This document shows positions 58,919 to 64,000 of a DNA stretch of 64,000 nt, one piece after another; within the stretch, counting starts at the first letter, position 1, and the number at the start of each line of letters is the position of its first letter. A program made the position numbers and the translations under genes. The notes under the pieces were generated by a model. That model did no database searches. It worked only from the letters and a program-made list of their open reading frames with translations, and was not told the DNA's origin. The stretch is taken from contig OZ007569.1 in the NCBI GenBank assembly GCA_963931925.1, positions 49,472,101 to 49,536,100 of the forward strand, written 5' to 3'. This DNA is from Onchidella celtica (Eukaryota > Mollusca > Gastropoda > Systellommatophora > Onchidiidae).

Positions 58919-61900
58919 CTTGTCGGAAGTTTTATGTTCTCGCTTGCAGTTGCCACCCTTGGTGATTCTTACGCTACTCGCCATCAACAAGAGTTCCATT
59001 ACAGCACTTCAAAACAATAAATTACGTCTAATGATGAAACAATTTAAAATAAAAAATATGAGAGCAAGTGAACAAGAAATGACACAAAGATTGGTCATGA
59101 TAAATAAATACTGCAATAAGGGTTTCCTTTTTGTAGAGATGTGCAATGTAATGCCATTAGGCTACATTTTGTCTGTCAGTAACTTCCGCTGCGTAACCTG
59201 CAATATTTTGGGAAACTAAACACCCGTGTAATAATGATATCAAGTGCATTTTATGGCAAAAAATAAAACGGTTAATGGCACCTTGTCCACCATCAAACAG
59301 TAGCCTATAATAAAAAATATAATGCATTGACATTTAAAAAGACGAGGAAACTGCAGGGCTCAGTAGATCTGTATCACATCAAATACATGTATACATGTAT
59401 ATATATTTACACCGGTATAATGGTTAATAATAATAAGTTGGCAGTGTCCAAGCATTGGTGATGCGCTAATCCGGTGCAAGCATACGCCTTGTATATTAAT
59501 TTTATTCTCTTGTTTTTCCTCTTTTTCCATCAACTTTTCTTCCTGCCCATCCATCCCGTTCAATAGTGTACATCTATGATCCATCCTTACATCCCCACGA
59601 ACACAAAACAGAAATCAACAGAATCAAACAAAACAAAAACGATTGTCTTTAACTGTCTCAGACATGGAGTTAAATAAAATAATTCATGTATTTTATTTTA
59701 GTCCAAAGTTATAATAAACTTACATGCAAATGCGAACGATATCTTTGCAGAGCGTATCTCGTGTAGTAAGTAGCGAACTTTTTTTGTTTTATCTTTTTAC
59801 TACAAACGGGGGAAAAAAGGACCGGCGAAGAAAGTAAAAGAATAAAGAAAAGCATAGTCCATGCATGGTTTACTCTTTTTACTATTTTGTATTCATAAGC
59901 TCCATTTTCGTTTAACATGTACTAGTATTTTTTTATAACCGCAGTACATGATCCGTGTAAGTTTGTAGCCGTGCGCATCTTATCCTGTCGTGTTTCACCT
60001 CAAGCAGGGAGGAAGAGAAAGAGTAAGGAGAAATCCGATCATTAATGGCCTATTGTGGTAATTCAGCCGTGCCTCTTCTTCCGGATTACTACATGTACTA
60101 CAGCTGCAGGACTTTTTATTGTAAATGATTAGTCGGCCAATACTCGATGTCAGATTATTTTCTTCTAAAACAATTATCTTTTTATCTGATCGGATGCACT
60201 TTATACATGTACATGTAATACAACAGTGTGAATCTGTGATAAATTCCAATAATGCCGGTACTTTTATACTTTACGTAGATCCCCCAAACTGGACCGCTAA
60301 AGGGACGAAATCCCGTTTTGGCATAATTTTAGGCCCACATTACAAGGCTATTAGTATTACCGCTGTGTATTTATGTGAAACGCCATGTATCCTACATTAA
60401 AATAAAGTTCAATCCTTCCTCTGACAAAATATACTTCCTTTTTGCATTGTTTAATGTGTTTAGCTGTGTGTTTTTATAGCTTGAACAGGACATAGTCTTG
60501 CCGTTTTCGCTCTGAGCTGCGCGTACCGAATTGACCCCCTCATAACAAAGGGTCGCGGCAGGTCAATATGATGTAGCGCACGTGTTTGAAAATAACTCAT
60601 ACAGAAAGCCAGATAAATGAGGTTTAATTCAGTGTATTTTTCCTCGTGATTAAAGTTGAAATTCTTTTGAAAATCATTTGTTGTTTGTAAACCGAGAAAC
60701 TAGCGGAAATTTTTATTGATCAGGAGCAAAACAATACGCAAATAAACCTCAGCCTTTGTATTATAAGGGGATGCCAAAATGAGACATGGGGCATGTTTGG
60801 TATCAAGGCGCTGACGGTTTTTATAAACCCACCCAATGCTTGCTTTCATCACCTTTGTCCAACACTCAGTGCTAAGTCAATGGTGACACAGTTGGCCTCC
60901 TTTTCAATTAAAAAAAATAAATTTTTGTCTCCCCTGTAAGAGTTCACAAAAAAAAATGATGTCGGATGACGTTTGCTGGCTAAAAAATGTAAAATGAGAT
61001 GCTTGTATTTTGTTTATACCCCTCGAAAAAAATTAAGCGTAGTGTACGTTCTCTTGACTTGGATACTGAGATTTTTTAATGCCATGGCTCAATAAACCGT
61101 CATTTTATGGGAGGTCAAAGTTGGCTTCGTGGCTGATGACACAATTACCACAAATTTTAAAAAATTCAAAATGACACAACTTTCCTAAATATGGAGATAC
61201 AGAGACAAATTTGGTATCAAAATTTTTAGAATACTGAAATCTATCCATTGGAAGACAAAACTTATTGATATCAATGATATAGCCACTTTCCAAAATCAGT
61301 TGGGGTACCTACTTTACGGTGCTTCCATCTGCAGAACATTTTTTCCTTTACCTTGTGTTTTACCTGAATCCATTGAGCTTATTGTGGCTTCCCTCACAAC
61401 TCAGAACCAACTAGGGTATCTCTCAGACTCTGCATTCCGATAAGTGATAACAGCTAGACAGACTGTGAATGGTGTATGAATGTTTGCCAGGAAAGTACAT
61501 GATCGTGTATACATGTAATACACACAATAATTATGTACATGGACTGTTGCTAAACTTAACTCTATTAAATATATTATATGTATGTCTGATTTGTGACCTG
61601 TTTTACTGCCCATGATTATTTCATGTAGTTCACGCAGCATATATATCCTTCCACATAATCTCGGAATTTTCCCATTTAATCCCGGGAGGGAAAAGGCTGT
61701 CTTATCTACTAACGTACTACCAGTACATTGTACTAATGATCTTAAATGACCGTAGGAATACCCCCCCCCCCAGCTCCCCGCTCCCTCCTCACAAACACAG
61801 ACTGTATCCTTTAAAATTCCGGGTGTTATGTTTTGTGGAACGGCTTGCGTCAATATGAGCAAAAACACATGTACTGTAATTTACTACAAAATTGACAAAT

Positions 61901-62557
61901 GGGGTATGTTACTACCAAAATTTACAGGATGGAGATAGTTGCTCTGAAACTTTACTGGACAATTTTAATGTGGACGGTGAACGACAATGTCCAGTGCCAT
62001 CGGGTGTGACGATTATGCATGCACATGTATCAGGAATGGTCGAGGAGTAGAGAAAAATACAGCGATGGGTTGGTTACTTCCAGTTTCCAGGCTTGTCTGT
62101 TTGTTTGTTGCTGCTAACTACATGTGTATCGACTGTCCTGTGGTCAGTCATTAATCTGAAAACAAACTTTAGCGTGCAATCTTGCAGAGTCCGGGAAGGC
62201 AGAGACTGTCTAGATCTGCAAATTAATTACATGTACATTTGACATTGGCAGACGTGATTCTGTGCTGCACTACAAGCAAGAACTCGCAGTAGTAAGGTAG
62301 ACATATTCTATTTAGATTCTATATATTTCAAATTCTATTTTTTTTTTTTGGTTCGATTATTTTATCTGTTCAATTTTCCAATTTTTCTTCTGTTGACTTT
62401 TCTTCTTTTCCTTGACAGGCTGCTGCCGAAATATTAGCCATTTCTGTCCTCTCTTTTAGTTTGTGTTTCATTGTCGTTTGCATATAATATGATTTCTTAG
62501 GCGAGGCTTTTCTACATACAACGTTTCTTCTTGCCCATTTTTTGACATTGCAAAAAG
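58919..62557. other. 5' flank of cornichon and intergenic sequence
   Basis: Should contain the cornichon promoter and 5' UTR. No further gene recognised. Open frames such as 61868-61401 (minus) have no family resemblance. Confidence 0.45.
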
Positions 62558-62598
62558 CCTTGCTGCGACCCCACGGTTTTTCTATGGTTTTTATAATA
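62558..62598 (+). repeat. Short dispersed repeat R3, copy adjoining the pogo-like MITE
   Basis: CCTTGCTGCGACCCCACGG then TTTTTCTATGGTTTTTATAATA, ending at the TA target of the MITE. The MITE appears to have inserted into this repeat. Confidence 0.45.
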
Positions 62599-63405
62599 CA
62601 GTGGAGAACGGTTAAACCGAAAACGGCTAAACCGAAAGAAAATAAGAATCCCCGATTTTTTTCCTCTTTATCTTTGTTAACAAACTGGCGCTAAACTGAA
62701 ATAACCCTATGGTTAAACCGAAAAGAAAATTGCTGGATTCAGTAGCCAGTCCACTGCGATTTGCCATACATCGAGTCAAGCCACTGTATCATCACCCCAC
62801 TACACCCCCCCCCTCCCCCCTCTCAAAAAATAAGAGCAGAGCTGCTTCGTTCTGCCCGTAGTTAGGCCTACGTGGAAGCGACAGCACTACAGGGATAGAG
62901 GGAGAGAGAGGGAGGCCCATAAACTCACGGGTCCGAAGTCAGACGGCAGCAGACGTTACCGTTACGTTTGGCACATCGCGACTGACCTTTCATATAAAAT
63001 GTGTGACATCAAAGAGACAACACTAGTTATTGCGGACAGCGCATTTCATGGCATCGTGTACGGTAACGGCAACGAGATCGGTGGGGCGGCGGTTCTGTAC
63101 TGTCCGTCCATACGCATGTCTCCCTGTTCTAAGAGTTAGTCCACATTCACCCGCATATCCATGCTTTGAGTGTGCCTAGGCCTGAGCAGTCACCCACCCT
63201 CATTCTCGGCCAAAAATACAGAGCAAGCGAGGACGTATTGAGTCCGTTTAGCCTGTGCAATTACATTATTTGTCCTCTATGATAGTGATTTAAGCTGTCT
63301 CTCTTGAAACTGGCATTTTTCAAGCCTCCTATCGCTAAATCGAAACTGTCTAAACAGAAAACAAACCCGTGGTCCCGCCGATTTCGGTTTAACCGTTGTC
63401 TACTG
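62599..63405. mobile_element. pogo/Tc1-mariner-type MITE (807 bp)
   Basis: The left end CAGTGGAGAACGGTTAAACC and right end GGTTTAACCGTTGTCTACTG are inverted copies of about 29 bp, flanked by TA on both sides (62597-62598 and 63406-63407). TA duplications and CAGT... ends fit the pogo/Tigger branch of Tc1/mariner. No transposase is encoded. Internal sequence matches 48785-50693. Confidence 0.78.
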
Positions 63406-63407
63406 TA

Positions 63408-64000
63408 CATGTATTTCGTCAATTATCTGGTTCCATCCGCGGATGTATGGCAAGAACTGGCTGAAGGATGACGAGCTAAAAGGTGATACCCCAAAACGCT
63501 GGAAAAATCTTCACTGATGACGCCATTGCTGGAGGTTCGCATATCACAGTAGGCAGGGAAACCTTGTAATATAATTATGTACTTCAATTTTCGGATTGTT
63601 TGATTTGTTCCTTTGATAGCATATTAGACAAACATACAATCAGTGAATCACACCATTTATTATGCCACAGCAGATAGTTAATGGACAACAACTGCCGTAA
63701 ATACCTTTCCTCTGAAGTCTATGTAATATTTTGCTGCATTCATCGTCGCCAAAGCATCAGCGTGCACATCGTATTCATATAAATAAATAAATAAACAATC
63801 AGACATATTCTGAGGAAAGGCCCACAAAGCAAATTTAATCAAAATCAAAGAGGGCTACAAAATTTATCTGTTTAGATATCAATACCCCCAAAAAATGAAA
63901 TTCAAACACTATCATAAAACGTCACCTGAACATAGCACTTGTACAATGCATTGACATCTAATTCTCTCACAATACACACTGTGTCTGTATATTTGAAAAA
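63408..64000. other. Intergenic, no gene seen
   Basis: AT-rich sequence with a short AAATAAAT run near 63780; nothing recognised. Confidence 0.4.

Noticed and set aside
58919-58999. 27-residue N-terminal extension of cornichon
   Set aside because: The frame is open, but family members begin at MAFTFAAFCY and the extension is not hydrophobic or conserved as far as I know.
61401-61868. 155-codon minus-strand frame
   Set aside because: Composition looks non-coding and no motif or family similarity is visible.

Overview
The window is animal nuclear DNA: split genes with GT/AG introns, dense simple repeats, non-LTR retrotransposons, a SINE and several cut-and-paste transposon relics. The expanded nAChR-like cys-loop receptor genes and the repeat style point to a lophotrochozoan, most likely a mollusc. 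That assignment is inference; no species can be named from the sequence alone.

Region 1 (1.8-26.1 kb) holds two paralogous nAChR-like cys-loop ligand-gated channel genes arranged tail to tail. Gene A (+, seven coding exons, 1801-11941) is intact and predicts 493 residues: signal peptide, extracellular domain with a perfect 13-residue cys-loop, four membrane segments and a cation-type pore. It has lost the residues that normally bind acetylcholine. Gene B (-, eight coding exons, 26130-16196) is clearly related. It carries a frameshift in its last exon and lacks a good in-frame acceptor at exon 5, so it may be a pseudogene or an allele with errors. The paralogues share four intron positions and differ at four others. 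Their introns hold a 1.66 kb element with long inverted ends, a small hairpin element, two dispersed repeat families, a tRNA-derived SINE with target-site duplications, a decayed MULE transposon with doubled inverted ends, and a (GGT)-type array abutting a splice donor.

Region 2 (26-48 kb) has no cellular gene that I can support. It contains microsatellites (a 400-bp pyrimidine tract and a TATG array), a second SINE, a PIF/Harbinger-type MITE with TTA duplications (33656-34226), a 5'-truncated L2-like LINE (42.3-43.2 kb), local tandem duplications and a decayed piggyBac element (about 44.7-47.2 kb).

Region 3 (48.2-58.9 kb, - strand) is a complete cornichon gene (144 residues, five exons), an ER cargo receptor. 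Its introns contain a near-identical but disabled copy of exon 3, a 25-bp tandem duplication of the exon 4 acceptor, a pogo/Tc1-like non-autonomous element, a second copy of the hairpin family, and a nearly complete CR1/L2-type LINE with a PHD-finger ORF1 and an endonuclease/reverse-transcriptase ORF2 broken by a few mutations.

Region 4 (59-64 kb) has no recognisable gene. It holds an 807-bp pogo/Tc1-like MITE with TA target duplications that matches the copy in the last cornichon intron.
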